Source of the DNA: Poriferisodalis sp965226645
GTDB lineage: Bacteria > Actinomycetota > Acidimicrobiia > Acidimicrobiales > Poriferisodalaceae
Direction: 5' to 3'
DNA length: 64,000 nt
NCBI GenBank assembly: GCA_965226645.1
Contig: CBDDDL010000004.1
Span: 992,001-1,056,000, forward strand
A program made the translations under genes and the position numbers. The notes beneath the pieces are model-generated. The model was not told the DNA's origin and ran no database searches. It saw only the letters and a program-made list of their open reading frames with translations. Positions 41,813 to 51,248 of the stretch are shown here, piece after piece. Position 1 is the stretch's first letter. The number at the start of each line of letters is the position of its first letter.

Positions 41813-42978
41813 GCACGATCGCTTCGTTCGAGAAACATGGCGTCGCCGAATGACAGAAAGCGGTAGCCCTGCGCCAGTGCCGACTCGTATAACCCGCGCC
41901 ACCGGGGCCCGATGAAGGCATCGATCAGCAGCAGCAGCGACGAGCGAGGCAGATGGAAGTTGGTGAGCAGTGCGTGCACCATTTTGAACTCGTCGCCGCG
42001 CCGCAGGAACAGCTCGGTGCGGCCGGACACTGCACCCGACGCCTCCGCCGAACCCGCATCGCAGGCCATCCTTGCTGCGGATTCGAGCGCCCGCACGGTG
42101 GTCGTGCCGACCGCCACGACTCGCTTCGCGGCCCCGCACGCTCGCAAGGTCGCCGACGGCACGCAGAAGTATTCGGTATGCATCGTGTGTTCCGAGGCGT
42201 GCTCCGCAGTCACCGGCGCGAACGTGCCCAAGCCGACCGTCAGATCGACGGTGACCACCTCAACGCCCTGCTCCTGCACGTCCGCCAGTAACGACTCGGT
42301 CAGGTGGAGACCTGCCGTGGGCGCAGCTGCAGATGCGCCGGTGCGCGCGTACACCGTCTGGTACCGCGCCAGCAGCGTCTCGTGCGGCGAGACGTCGACG
42401 GTCGAGGTCGCAGAGGCTTGATCGGCGACACCGCGTCGAGCCGTCTCGGCATCGATGTAGGGCGGCAGCGGCGGTTCGCCTGCTCGGTCCAGCACTGCTG
42501 CCCCGGACGCATCGACGAGCGGTGCGTCGCCCACGACAACGGTCACAGCTCGCCGCTGTTCATCGAGCCGTGCGCCCATCAGTACTCGCAGCGACGCATC
42601 GCGATCGGATCTCAGCTCGGCGCCGTCACGAACGCGTCGAGACGGCCTCACCAGGGCCGACCACGCTCCTTCGCCTGCGCCGACAGCGGCGGCTTCTGCG
42701 GCGGTGAGCGGCTCCAGCAAGAGGACCTCGACAGCGCCGCCGCTCGACTTGCGCAACCGCAGGCGTGCCGCCATGACGCGCGTCTCGTTCAGCACCAGCA
42801 CATCCCCCGGGTGCAACAGCGACCGCAGGTCCGACACCGTCCGATGATCCGGCGTCATGTCGGCGCCGCGATCAACCAGCAGGCGAGCCGCGTCCCGCGG
42901 CTTGATGGGCACCTGCGCGATCGCCGACGCCGGCAGCTCGTAGTCGAACTGGCACATCGCAAGGCGCGGCGCAGTCAT
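41809..42978 (-). CDS. queA: S-adenosylmethionine:tRNA ribosyltransferase-isomerase
   Basis: QueA transfers the ribosyl moiety of AdoMet to preQ1-tRNA, making epoxyqueuosine. The 389-residue protein has the family start FDYELPASAIAQVPIKPRD, DVLVLNETRVMAARL, the double beta-barrel and PTAGLHLTESLL, and ends DAMFLERSDRA. ATG 42978 (a second ATG at residue 8). It is coupled to tgt, so the pair form a queuosine unit; the last reduction step (QueG) and preQ1 synthesis are not in the window. Confidence 0.96.
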   Translation of the reverse strand: MTAPRLAMCQFDYELPASAIAQVPIKPRDAARLLVDRGADMTPDHRTVSDLRSLLHPGDVLVLNETRVMAARLRLRKSSGGAVEVLLLEPLTAAEAAAVGAGEGAWSALVRPSRRVRDGAELRSDRDASLRVLMGARLDEQRRAVTVVVGDAPLVDASGAAVLDRAGEPPLPPYIDAETARRGVADQASATSTVDVSPHETLLARYQTVYARTGASAAAPTAGLHLTESLLADVQEQGVEVVTVDLTVGLGTFAPVTAEHASEHTMHTEYFCVPSATLRACGAAKRVVAVGTTTVRALESAARMACDAGSAEASGAVSGRTELFLRRGDEFKMVHALLTNFHLPRSSLLLLIDAFIGPRWRGLYESALAQGYRFLSFGDAMFLERSDRA

Positions 42979-43057
42979 CGCCGGGTGAGGCTACGTCGGG
43001 CCTCTCGGCACCTGTGCAAGCGCGGTCCGAATATGCCGGTCCAGCGGTGGCGCAACG

Positions 43058-44311
43058 TCACCAAGGCGTTTCGTCGGTCTGCGGACGCTCGGCCGCCAAC
43101 TCGGACTCAGCCACAGGCGTCCGCGCTGACTCGTCGGGGGGCTGGGATCCGGGCTCGCCCCCGGACACAGCCTGGGGTTCCGGCAGCGGCGACGCTTGCT
43201 CGAACAGGGTGGCCTCGACCTGCTCGTCACGCGGCTCTGCGAGTATTTCGAGCGACGGTGGAACGGCGATGCCAAGGTGCGCATACGCCGCGGCGGTGGC
43301 AATGCGCCCCCGGGGGGTGCGCTGAACGAGTCCCTGCTGGATGAGGAACGGCTCATAGACGTCCTCGACGGTCTCAGCCTGCTCGCCCACCGTGATCGAC
43401 AGTGTGGACAGTCCCAGCGGCCGGCCTGCATGGGTGATCGCGAGAGCGTCAAGGATCGCCCGGTCCACCTTGTCGAGACCCAGGTCGTCCACTCCGAACG
43501 CAGCCAGGCCCGCCCTGGCCACAGCTACGTCGACGGTGCCGTCAGCGCGCACTTCGGCGTAGTCGCGGACTCTGCGCAGCAGCCGGTTCGCTATTCGCGG
43601 CGTGCCCCGGCTGCGTGTCGCTATCTCTGAACCGCCTTGAGAATCGATGCGCACGCCCAAGATGGATGCCGCACGTCGCACGATGGCGGCCAGCTCGTCG
43701 GCGCTGTAGTAGTCGAGCCGCTCGACGAGCCCGAAACGATCACGCAGCGGACCAGAGATGAGACCAGTCCGGGTAGTGGCGCCCACCAGCGTGAAATGCG
43801 GCAGTTCAAATCGAATTGAACGCGCAGCAGGTCCCTTGCCGAGCACGATGTCGATCGCGAAGTCCTCCATCGCCGGATACAGGACTTCTTCGACCACCTT
43901 GGGCAGGCGGTGGATCTCATCGATAAAGAGCACATCGCCGTCGGCGAGGTTCGTGAGCATCGCAGCGAGGTCACCGGCACGCTCGATCGCCGGCCCAGAC
44001 GTGATGTGCAGTGCCGCGCCCAGCTCTGCCGCGATGATTCCGGCAAGGGTCGTCTTGCCGAGGCCCGGCGGACCGGCGAACAGCAGATGATCGGGCGGCT
44101 GGGCGCGGGCGATCGCGGCGGTCAGGGTGATGGTGATGTGCTCGCGCAGCTCAGGCTGACCGATGAACTCGTCGAGCGTGCGCGGCCGCAGGCTGGCTTC
44201 CGCGTCGGGACTGCGTTCGTCTTCTGGGGTGCGCACAGGGTCGGTCAGCTCGGATCGCTCGACGCGGTCGTCGCGTCGGTACGCCTCGGTTCGCGCTGAC
44301 TCAGCGCTCAT
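43058..44311 (-). CDS. ruvB: Holliday junction branch migration ATPase RuvB
   Basis: RuvB is the hexameric motor of branch migration. The 417-residue protein has a polar N-terminal extension (about 40 aa), Walker A FAGPPGLGKTTL, Walker B DVLFIDEIHRL, sensor VGATTRTGLISGPLRDRFG and the winged-helix C-domain. A disordered tail of about 65 residues ends the protein, longer than in E. coli (336 aa). ATG 44311 overlaps the ruvA stop as ATGA. Part of ruvC-ruvA-ruvB. Confidence 0.97.
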   Translation of the reverse strand: MSAESARTEAYRRDDRVERSELTDPVRTPEDERSPDAEASLRPRTLDEFIGQPELREHITITLTAAIARAQPPDHLLFAGPPGLGKTTLAGIIAAELGAALHITSGPAIERAGDLAAMLTNLADGDVLFIDEIHRLPKVVEEVLYPAMEDFAIDIVLGKGPAARSIRFELPHFTLVGATTRTGLISGPLRDRFGLVERLDYYSADELAAIVRRAASILGVRIDSQGGSEIATRSRGTPRIANRLLRRVRDYAEVRADGTVDVAVARAGLAAFGVDDLGLDKVDRAILDALAITHAGRPLGLSTLSITVGEQAETVEDVYEPFLIQQGLVQRTPRGRIATAAAYAHLGIAVPPSLEILAEPRDEQVEATLFEQASPLPEPQAVSGGEPGSQPPDESARTPVAESELAAERPQTDETPW

Positions 44312-44925
44312 CGGGGACCGAGCTCCCGCAGTGCCACCCGTAGCAAAGCACCGACGTCGGCATCCGCATCGGCTGCGGCGGCCGCGTTCACAGCCGCCAT
44401 TGCATCTCGCACCTCGGCGGGCCCGAAGCCCATTTGTGCCAGCGCCGTGCGGACTTCGGTCGCCGCAGAGGCCGCTGCGCCCCCCGACCCCGCGGGCGTG
44501 CGGTCGACAGCCGATTCGGGTACTCCGAGACGGTTCTTCAAGTCCAGCACCATGCGCTTGGACGTCTTCGCGCCGATGCCTGGCACCAACTCGAGCGCCG
44601 CAGCATCGTCGGAAGCAACGGCGCGGCGAAGCTCGTCGGGTGAGAGGTGGCTGAGCACCGCAAGGGCGAGGGCAGGACCGACACCGTGCGCGCTGAGCAA
44701 CGCATCGAAACAGTGTCGCTCGCCCAATTCGGCGAAGCCATAGAGATCTGAGGTGTCCTCGCGGACGTGATGATGCACGTAGACGAAGCACTCCTCGCCG
44801 ATCGCTCCGGCGCCGGCCAGCGTCGACGGGGCGACCGAGACGCGATAGCCCACGCCGCCAACCTCAATGAGCAACTCGCCAGAGGGATCTTTGTCAAGCA
44901 GCGCACCGCGCAGCGAGCCGATCAT
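44308..44925 (-). CDS. ruvA: Holliday junction DNA helicase subunit RuvA
   Basis: RuvA binds the four-way junction and loads RuvB. The 205-residue protein has the OB domain (MIGSLRGALLDKDPSGELLI), two HhH motifs (LLSAHGVGPALALAVLSHLS, LELVPGIGAKTSKRMVLDLK) and the RuvB-binding C-domain (AQMGFGPAEVRDAMAAV). ATG 44925 starts the canonical MIGxLRG. It lies between ruvC and ruvB. Confidence 0.97.
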   Translation of the reverse strand: MIGSLRGALLDKDPSGELLIEVGGVGYRVSVAPSTLAGAGAIGEECFVYVHHHVREDTSDLYGFAELGERHCFDALLSAHGVGPALALAVLSHLSPDELRRAVASDDAAALELVPGIGAKTSKRMVLDLKNRLGVPESAVDRTPAGSGGAAASAATEVRTALAQMGFGPAEVRDAMAAVNAAAAADADADVGALLRVALRELGPR

Positions 44926-44977
44926 CGCCGCTGTCTCGCCCGAGAGCTCTCGTCGTTCGAACGACGCTGCACGCAGC

Positions 44978-45520
44978 TCACCGGGGTGTTGCCCACGGCG
45001 CGCGAGCGCCGCTGCGCGCAGCCAGCTCGTGCAGAGGTGCCTGCGCCAGGTGGCAGAGGGCCACTGCGGCGGCGTCGGCGGCATCGGCGGGCCGAGGCGG
45101 CTCGGGCAGGCGCAACAGTTCTTGGACCATGCGCTGCATCTGGTCCTTGTCGGCACCGCCCCATCCCGCAACCGCCAGCTTGATCTGCGTCGGCGTGTAC
45201 TCGACCACCTCGACACCGGCTGCCGCGGCTGCGGCCATTGCGAGCCCTGCCACCTGCGCCACACCGATCGCGGTCCGAGCATTCACCTGAAAGAACACCC
45301 GCTCGACGGCCACGACGGACGGCTCGAATTCCGCAATCAAGGCCTGCATCTCGCGCAGATGGGCAGCGAGTCGCTCGGGCACCGGCTGATCGGGCGGCGT
45401 GCGGATCACTCCGAGCGCCACGGCTTCGGTCGTGCTGGCGACGGGACCCATCGTTCGTACCTGCTCGACAACGCCGTATCCGCAGCGTGAGAGACCCGGG
45501 TCGATCCCCAGTACGAACAT
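44978..45520 (-). CDS. ruvC: Crossover junction endodeoxyribonuclease RuvC
   Basis: RuvC cuts Holliday junctions. The 180-residue protein has the four catalytic acids: Asp7 in LGIDPGLSRCGYG, Glu in VAVERVFFQ, and two Asp in ADAADAAAVALCHL. ATG 45520 starts MFVLGIDPGLS. Normal length. Confidence 0.96.
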   Translation of the reverse strand: MFVLGIDPGLSRCGYGVVEQVRTMGPVASTTEAVALGVIRTPPDQPVPERLAAHLREMQALIAEFEPSVVAVERVFFQVNARTAIGVAQVAGLAMAAAAAAGVEVVEYTPTQIKLAVAGWGGADKDQMQRMVQELLRLPEPPRPADAADAAAVALCHLAQAPLHELAARSGARAPWATPR

Positions 45521-45618
45521 CGGTACCACCGTACCCAGCGACGCGGCGCTGCTCGTGTATGGAGGCCGAGCCAACAGGCCGTGAGCCGCCGGCCGCGATT
45601 TGTCCTGTGTCGCTGCCG

Positions 45619-46383
45619 TCAGCCGGCGATGGCTTCGAGCAACGACTCGCTGATGTCAAAGTTGGCGTAGACGCCCTGTACATCGTCGTGATCGTCGAGC
45701 GCGTCGAGCACCGCCATGACCTGCTTGGCCGCCGTCGCTTCGGTGAGCTCGATCAAGTTCTGCGGGACGTAGGTCAGGTCGGCAGAACTCACCGTGATGC
45801 CTGCCGCCTCGATGGCCTCGCGCACCGCCATCGTGTGGCCGGGGTCGGTGGTGACCCGCCAGCTGTCGCCTTCGCGCTCGAGGTCCTCTGCCCCGGCGTC
45901 GAGCGCGACGAGCATCAGGTCGTCCTCATCAACCGCGACGCCGTCAAGCTCAGCCGGCACAACGACGACTCCGGTGCGCTGGAATTGCCACGCCACTGCG
46001 CCTGGCTCTGCCAGCGTGCCGCCCGCGCGCGCAAAGACGCTGCGAATCTCAGAGCCGGTCCGATTGCGATTGTCGGTCAGCACATCCACGAACATTGCGA
46101 CACCGCCGGGCGCATAGCCCTCATAGTGGACCTGCTCGTAGGAGACGCCCTCCAACTCGCCGGTGCCCCGCTTGATCGCCCGCTCGATGGTGTCGAGCGG
46201 CACGGAGTTGTCGCGGGCCTTCTGGTACATGGTGCGCAACGTGGCATTGGAGTCGAGGTCACCGCCGCCTTCGCGCGCCGCCACTTCGACCTGGCGAATC
46301 AGCTTCGCGAAAAGCTTCCCGCGTGCCTTGTCGGCAGCGCCCTTGCGATGCTTGATCGTCGCCCACTTGGAATGACCTGACAC
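45619..46383 (-). CDS. yebC: YebC/PmpR family DNA-binding / translation-linked protein
   Basis: The 254-residue protein has the family signature MSGHSKWATIKHRKGAADKA (with GTG 46383 as the initiator) and LIRQVEVAAREGGGD, then the conserved NRNRTGSEIRSVFARAGGTL. YebC proteins act as DNA-binding regulators and YebC2-type factors assist ribosomes at polyproline; which role applies is not clear from sequence. It lies next to ruvC as in most Actinobacteria. Confidence 0.95.
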   Translation of the reverse strand: MSGHSKWATIKHRKGAADKARGKLFAKLIRQVEVAAREGGGDLDSNATLRTMYQKARDNSVPLDTIERAIKRGTGELEGVSYEQVHYEGYAPGGVAMFVDVLTDNRNRTGSEIRSVFARAGGTLAEPGAVAWQFQRTGVVVVPAELDGVAVDEDDLMLVALDAGAEDLEREGDSWRVTTDPGHTMAVREAIEAAGITVSSADLTYVPQNLIELTEATAAKQVMAVLDALDDHDDVQGVYANFDISESLLEAIAG

Positions 46384-46477
46384 GGCCAGCCTCCCTCGTG
46401 ACCCGCGCTGGCTCCGACAGTCTGCCCGACGCGCACTCGCGGAGCGGCGGCCGTGACGACCGCAACCGGTGCAACCG

Positions 46478-47101
46478 CTACGCGGCTGCGGCTGCGGCTG
46501 CGGCTGCAACCATGTCCAAGAAGATCCGGTGGATGCGATCGTCTTCGGTCAGCTCGGGATGAAAGCTGGAGACCAGGATCGAACCGGATCGGCACAGAAC
46601 AGGAACCTCGTCTGGACCGGATGCCGAATTGGAGGGCACGACGGTGGCGAGCACCTCGACATCGTTGCCGGTGCGCTCCACCCACGGGGCCCGGATGAAG
46701 ACCGCGTGAAACGGCTCGTTCAACCCCGCCGTGGGCACATCGGCTTCGAAGCTCGCGACCTGACGGCCGAAGGCGTTTCGGCGCACGGAGATGTCGATGG
46801 CACCGAAGGAACGCTGATCCGGACGGCCGTCGAGCACCTCGGCGGCCAGAAGGATCATGCCCGCGCACGTCCCGAAGGCGGGCATGCCCGCAGCCAGACG
46901 CTCCGCGAGGGCATCGAAGAGGCCGCTGGTGCGCAGCAGGTGCGACATCGTGGTCGACTCGCCGCCCGGCAGCACTACAGCGTCGACGCCATCCAGGTGA
47001 GCGGGACTGCGAATTTCGATCGCCTCCGCACCGAGGCTTCGGAGTACCGCAACGTGCTCGGCCGCTGCTCCCTGCAGCGCTACGACTCCGACAAGTGGCA
47101 C
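46478..47101 (-). CDS. pdxT: Pyridoxal 5'-phosphate synthase glutaminase subunit PdxT
   Basis: PdxT supplies ammonia to PdxS. The 207-residue protein has GVVALQGAAAEHV, the nucleophile Cys in AFGTCAGMILLA and the catalytic His-Glu in SSFHPELTEDD. The C-terminus is a run of nine alanines encoded by a GCGGCT hexanucleotide repeat (46482-46505), unusual for the family. GTG 47101. It directly follows pdxS. Confidence 0.96.
   Translation of the reverse strand: MPLVGVVALQGAAAEHVAVLRSLGAEAIEIRSPAHLDGVDAVVLPGGESTTMSHLLRTSGLFDALAERLAAGMPAFGTCAGMILLAAEVLDGRPDQRSFGAIDISVRRNAFGRQVASFEADVPTAGLNEPFHAVFIRAPWVERTGNDVEVLATVVPSNSASGPDEVPVLCRSGSILVSSFHPELTEDDRIHRIFLDMVAAAAAAAAA
46482..46505 (-). repeat. Hexanucleotide repeat at the pdxT 3' end
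   Basis: Four perfect GCGGCT units lie just before the stop and encode the terminal poly-Ala. Such repeats can slip; a change in copy number stays in frame. Confidence 0.9.
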
Positions 47102-47128
47102 GCCTTGCGGCGTCGCTGTGCTCAGCGT

Positions 47129-48076
47129 CTACCAGCCGCGCTCGGCGAGCTTGGTCTCGAGCGTGTCGATCTCGAGGCCCTTCATCGGGGTGCCGAGGCC
47201 GCGGCTCACCTTGGCCACCACCGAGGCATCTCGGAAGTGCGTTGTCGCCTCGACGATCGCTTCGGCGCGCGGGCCTGGGTCCTCGCTCTTGAAGATGCCC
47301 GAACCGACGAACACAGCTTCCGCGCCGAGTTGCATCACCAGCGACGCATCCGCCGGCGTGGCAATGCCGCCGGCACAGAACATGGGCACCGGCAGGCGCC
47401 CTGTCTCGGCAATCTCCTGCACCAGCCCGAGCGGGGCCTGGAGCTGCTTCGCCCAGTCGAACAGCTCGGCAGAATCGGCCTGCGTGATCTTGCGGAGGTC
47501 ACCGCAGATGGAGCGCAGGTGCCGGACTGCCTCGACGATGTTGCCGGTGCCGGCCTCGCCCTTCGAGCGAATCATGCACGCGCCTTCGGAGATGCGCCGA
47601 AGCGCCTCGCCCAAGTTCGTGGCGCCGCACACGAACGGCACAGTGAAGGCCCACTTGTCGATGTGGTGGGCCTCATCGGCGGGTGTGAGCACCTCGGACT
47701 CGTCGATGTAATCGACTCCGAGGGCTTCGAGCACCTGCGCCTCGGCGAAATGGCCGATGCGGGCCTTGGCCATGACCGGAATCGTGACGATCGACTGGAT
47801 GCCCTCGATCATCGCGGGGTCGCTCATTCGCGCCACCCCACCGTCTCGGCGGATGTCGGCAGGCACGCGTTCGAGCGCCATGACTGCGACAGCCCCCGCA
47901 TCTTCTGCAATCTTCGCCTGCTCGGGCGTGACGACATCCATGATGACGCCGCCGCGGAGCATGTCGGCGAGACCGCGCTTGACGCGCACTGTTCCCGTCA
48001 GGCCTGCGGTCTGCGCTGCGTCGGGCGCCTGTGGCGCGGCGGCGTGCGTCGGGGCTTCGGAGGACCCTGTGCTCAT
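47129..48076 (-). CDS. pdxS: Pyridoxal 5'-phosphate synthase subunit PdxS
   Basis: PdxS condenses ribose 5-phosphate, glyceraldehyde 3-phosphate and ammonia to PLP. The 315-residue protein has VKRGLADMLRGGVIMDVVTP, the second catalytic Lys in PVMAKARIGHFAEA and IRSKGEAGTGN, CAGGIATPADA. ATG 48076. The first 30 residues are a polar, Ala/Pro-rich extension. It is coupled with pdxT, as in M. tuberculosis (snzP-snoP). Confidence 0.97.
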   Translation of the reverse strand: MSTGSSEAPTHAAAPQAPDAAQTAGLTGTVRVKRGLADMLRGGVIMDVVTPEQAKIAEDAGAVAVMALERVPADIRRDGGVARMSDPAMIEGIQSIVTIPVMAKARIGHFAEAQVLEALGVDYIDESEVLTPADEAHHIDKWAFTVPFVCGATNLGEALRRISEGACMIRSKGEAGTGNIVEAVRHLRSICGDLRKITQADSAELFDWAKQLQAPLGLVQEIAETGRLPVPMFCAGGIATPADASLVMQLGAEAVFVGSGIFKSEDPGPRAEAIVEATTHFRDASVVAKVSRGLGTPMKGLEIDTLETKLAERGW

Positions 48077-48240
48077 GTCGTCAGTGTACGAGCCGGTTCT
48101 CGAAGCACAGACGGGATTATCGGGCCCGATCGCTGCGTCCCCCGGGGGCGAGGCGGCAGAACAACCGAGGCCCACGTGGCAACAGTTCGCGAACGACAGC
48201 TCGCGCGTGTATGCCGGTCGGCGCGAGCGAAGCGGCGGTC

Positions 48241-49056
48241 TCAGAACTCGCGCAGCACAGCGACGCGTGTCTCGAGGTCGGCGCGGTAGTCGGGCAGCTC
48301 ATCGGGTGCCGGGCTGCTGGCGGCTCTCGGGTCGGCCAGCCACAGCGGCCACGTGACCGCCGGCGCATCAACCCCGACACCGATTTCAGACATCGACTCG
48401 AGCGCGTTGGCGAGTCCAGGCGGATAGCGGGTCAGCCGTACAGCCTCAGCATCTGCGTCGAAGTCGTTGCCGGTGCTGGCCTCGCGTTCCAGACGAGAGC
48501 GCACGATGCCCCGCAAGCCGTCCGACCAGAGTGCGGGCAGGCCCACCGTCGTCACCGCTGTGGTCATGTACGCAGTGCGGCCGTCTCGGATCTGTGTCAG
48601 CACACGAGCGACGACGGCTTCGAGCTCGATGCGATCCAACGAGTCGAGGAGGCCGCTCGTCACGACAAGTTTGGATTGATCGGATCGACGGCCGACCGCA
48701 GCGATGTTGGCTGCTGGGCTCTCAGAGAGGACCAGCGAAGGTGCCTCGACGCCGACAAGCAGGCACAGGCCGTCGACGATGTTGCGCAGCCGCGGCGCCT
48801 CATCGGGCCCGAGCATCGCCGAACCTTGGGGACACAGTGCGGCAGCAAGCCGCTGCTCCCCTGCGTGGCGCCCCCACCACGCGACGGTGCCCGCAACCGC
48901 AAGCGCCAGCGGCATCGACCACCAGCCGAGCGGGCTGAGGAACGCAACAATGGCACCGAGGATCGCTCCTGCCCCCACGTGGACCGCCCACAGCTCGGCC
49001 ACAAGGCGATCTGTGCGGCTGCGGTAAATGGCGAACAGTGGGTCCACGCCGCTCAT
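48241..49056 (-). CDS. M48-like membrane protein without the zinc motif (pseudo-protease)
   Basis: The 271-residue protein resembles HtpX/M48 peptidases: two N-terminal helices (AGAILGAIVAFLSPLGWWSM, then LALAVAGTVAWW), a LxxxxGLLDSLDRIELEAVVA segment, and FDADAEAVRLTRYPPGLANA, equivalent to the third ligand region. Where HExxH should be, the sequence is R151VLTQ (LEAVVARVLTQIRDG), so zinc binding and peptidase activity are probably lost. ATG 49056. It may act as a scaffold or a binding protein, or the assignment may be a distant fold relation only. Located between pdxS and pimA. Confidence 0.7.
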   Translation of the reverse strand: MSGVDPLFAIYRSRTDRLVAELWAVHVGAGAILGAIVAFLSPLGWWSMPLALAVAGTVAWWGRHAGEQRLAAALCPQGSAMLGPDEAPRLRNIVDGLCLLVGVEAPSLVLSESPAANIAAVGRRSDQSKLVVTSGLLDSLDRIELEAVVARVLTQIRDGRTAYMTTAVTTVGLPALWSDGLRGIVRSRLEREASTGNDFDADAEAVRLTRYPPGLANALESMSEIGVGVDAPAVTWPLWLADPRAASSPAPDELPDYRADLETRVAVLREF

Positions 49057-49126
49057 TCAACCCGTCAGACCACCAGGATGGACACCGCCTCGCTGAATTT
49101 GCCCCGGATTGGGCGCTCGTCGTGGT

Positions 49127-50197
49127 TCAGCCGTCGGCGATTGCTCGTTCGTACAGGTCGAGGTAGGTCTGCGCCAGACGCGTCATCGAGAACTGCTCGG
49201 CACGCTGTCGGCCGGCGGCGACGAGATCAGCTGCGCGATCAGGCTGAGCCAGCACGCGCATGATCGCCTTGGCCAGAACGGTGGCATCGCCGGGCCGCAC
49301 CAGCTCGGCCTCGTCGCCGACGCGGGCCACGTTTCGATAGCCGGGCAGATCACTCGCCACGACGGGTGTGCCGGCAGCCATGGCTTCCAGCAGCACCACG
49401 CCGAAGCTCTCGCCGTGCAGCGAGGGCACGCAGAACACGTCGGCGCCCTTGATGCGCGCGAGCTTCTCGGCATCGCTGACCGGACCCAGCCATTCGATGC
49501 GGGAATCGTGCTGGTACCGGCGCTGCAACTCCTCGGTCTGGGGTCCGCGCGACATCACCCACAGTCGCACTCCCTCCGGAAGCATGGACATCGCCTCGAG
49601 CAGCACCGTGAGGCCCTTGCGCGGCTCGTGTCGGCCGATGTAGGCGATCGTTGGCCCGCCGACGCGCATCGGCGTGGCTTCGTCGAAGCGATCCAGCTCG
49701 ACGCCGTTGAAAACGACCTCATACGTGCCCCCGACACCGTCGGTGGCCATCTGGGCTGCATCGGCAGACACCGCCGCCCGCACTGCGATTCGTGACGCCA
49801 GCCAGCGGGTCCCCGGCACCAAGTACGCCAAGCTCTCCCCCGCTGCGTGCCAGGTGCCGACGATCGGCGCTGAACGCAGGAACAATGCGGTCTGAGTCGG
49901 TCCTGGACACAAGGGTTCGTGCAAGTGCAAAACGTCGAATTCCTCGTCGCGCAGCGCTCGCACCGTGCGCAGCGTGCATGCGAAGTCCGGGGCGATGGGA
50001 GCGACGGAACCGTTCGTGAAGGTCGGAATGCTCGCACCCAGCGGAGTGACGCCGGTCTGGGGAGGGGCGCCGTCACACGGTGCCAGCACCCGCACAGCGT
50101 GACCTACCTCAGCCAGCACGCGTGCCAGGCCCAGTACTTGCACCTGGACCCCGCCAGCACTCGTCAGGCTGTACGGCGAAATGATGCCGATTCTCAT
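49127..50197 (-). CDS. pimA: GT4 glycosyltransferase, PimA-like (phosphatidylinositol mannosyltransferase)
   Basis: PimA transfers mannose from GDP-mannose to PI, starting PIM/LAM synthesis on the cytoplasmic face. The 356-residue protein has the GT-B fold: MRIGIISPYSLTSAGGVQVQ with the GGV donor loop, HLHEPLCPGPTQTALFL, GTWHAAGESL, RHEPRKGLTVLLEAM and SLHGESFGVVLLEAMAAGTP with the conserved Glu pair. ATG 50197; the longer upstream open frame is shadow. Order pgsA-patA-pimA as in mycobacteria; the exact acceptor is inferred from this context. Confidence 0.88.
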   Translation of the reverse strand: MRIGIISPYSLTSAGGVQVQVLGLARVLAEVGHAVRVLAPCDGAPPQTGVTPLGASIPTFTNGSVAPIAPDFACTLRTVRALRDEEFDVLHLHEPLCPGPTQTALFLRSAPIVGTWHAAGESLAYLVPGTRWLASRIAVRAAVSADAAQMATDGVGGTYEVVFNGVELDRFDEATPMRVGGPTIAYIGRHEPRKGLTVLLEAMSMLPEGVRLWVMSRGPQTEELQRRYQHDSRIEWLGPVSDAEKLARIKGADVFCVPSLHGESFGVVLLEAMAAGTPVVASDLPGYRNVARVGDEAELVRPGDATVLAKAIMRVLAQPDRAADLVAAGRQRAEQFSMTRLAQTYLDLYERAIADG

Positions 50198-50282
50198 CGG
50201 GCGAGCCTCACAGCAGCAAACGCTAGGCGCGTCTCCGCCGATGTGGTGCCCGCCGCAGGCCACGACCTGTCCGCGCTGTCCG

Positions 50283-51248
50283 TCAGGAGCCTGATACGCC
50301 CTGCTGCTCGTCTGAGGGCCAGTTGGGGTTGAACAGGTGCCATTGATGCGGCGCCAACACGATGAGCTCAACGAGCTCGTCCGCGAGCTGCTGGGTGACT
50401 GCTGCAACATCGTCTCGCAAGCGTCCCTGACGCTGCGTGTCGACCGGCGGCCGCACGACACCGAGATGCCCACCGCCGCGCCGGAAGTACACCGCCGTCG
50501 GAAGCAGGGCCGCCCCCGAGCGAAGCGCCAGCATGGCGGGCCCCGCGGGCAACGTCGTGCGCTCATCCCCGAACGTGACCTCGATGCCGTCGCGAGAGAG
50601 GTCGCGGTCGCACAGCAAGCACACGATCTCATTGCGTCGCAGCGCTGCGAGCACCTCTCGGCCCGCTGCGGGGCCAAGCGGCACCACCCGCATCCCGAGG
50701 CGCTCACGGAACTGTGCGAACCAAGCAAACAACTCAGGCGGATCCAGCGGCTCCACGACCACGGTGATGGGCAGCCGGTTCACCGCAGCCATCCAGAACC
50801 CAGCCCATTCCCAGCCGCCGAGATGTGGCAACGCCAAGATGACGCCATTGCCACGCTCGAGCGCCGCTTCCACGTGCTGGTATGCGGGAACCTCGATTCC
50901 GCGGTCCAGCGTGGTGGTGCTGAGCGCGGGCAACCGGAATGACTCCATCCAATAGCGCGCGTACGAACTGAATGCCGCATTAGTCGCACGTCGCACGTCG
51001 GCCGCATCAACGACGATCGGTCCATCCGAGCGGTCATCGCCGCGTTCGACTGCCCACCGGCGCGTTCTCGCCTGGTGCCGTTCGACCAGTGCGCGCTTTT
51101 CAGGCATCAAACGGGCAAGCGGCGGTCCCGCAAGCGCAGCAAGCCGTTCGCTCAGCCACAACGGCACGGCGCGAGCCGCCGTGGCCCCCGCCTGATAGCC
51201 CAGCAGCGTCAGGCGGTCACTCCATCGTGAACGCTGCTCCCCGATCAC
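50283..51248 (-). CDS. Lysophospholipid acyltransferase, PatA/HtrB-like
   Basis: The 321-residue protein is in the LpxL/HtrB-like LPLAT family: LALPHLGGWEWAGFWMAAVN carries the HxxxxE acyltransferase motif, with LCDRDLSRDGIEV and PAGPAMLALRSGAALLPTAV typical of the family. In this context it is likely to acylate phosphatidylinositol mannoside (PatA-like). GTG 51248 overlaps the pgsA stop as GTGA, so the three lipid genes are coupled. A basic N-terminal segment probably binds the membrane. Confidence 0.85.
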   Translation of the reverse strand: MIGEQRSRWSDRLTLLGYQAGATAARAVPLWLSERLAALAGPPLARLMPEKRALVERHQARTRRWAVERGDDRSDGPIVVDAADVRRATNAAFSSYARYWMESFRLPALSTTTLDRGIEVPAYQHVEAALERGNGVILALPHLGGWEWAGFWMAAVNRLPITVVVEPLDPPELFAWFAQFRERLGMRVVPLGPAAGREVLAALRRNEIVCLLCDRDLSRDGIEVTFGDERTTLPAGPAMLALRSGAALLPTAVYFRRGGGHLGVVRPPVDTQRQGRLRDDVAAVTQQLADELVELIVLAPHQWHLFNPNWPSDEQQGVSGS

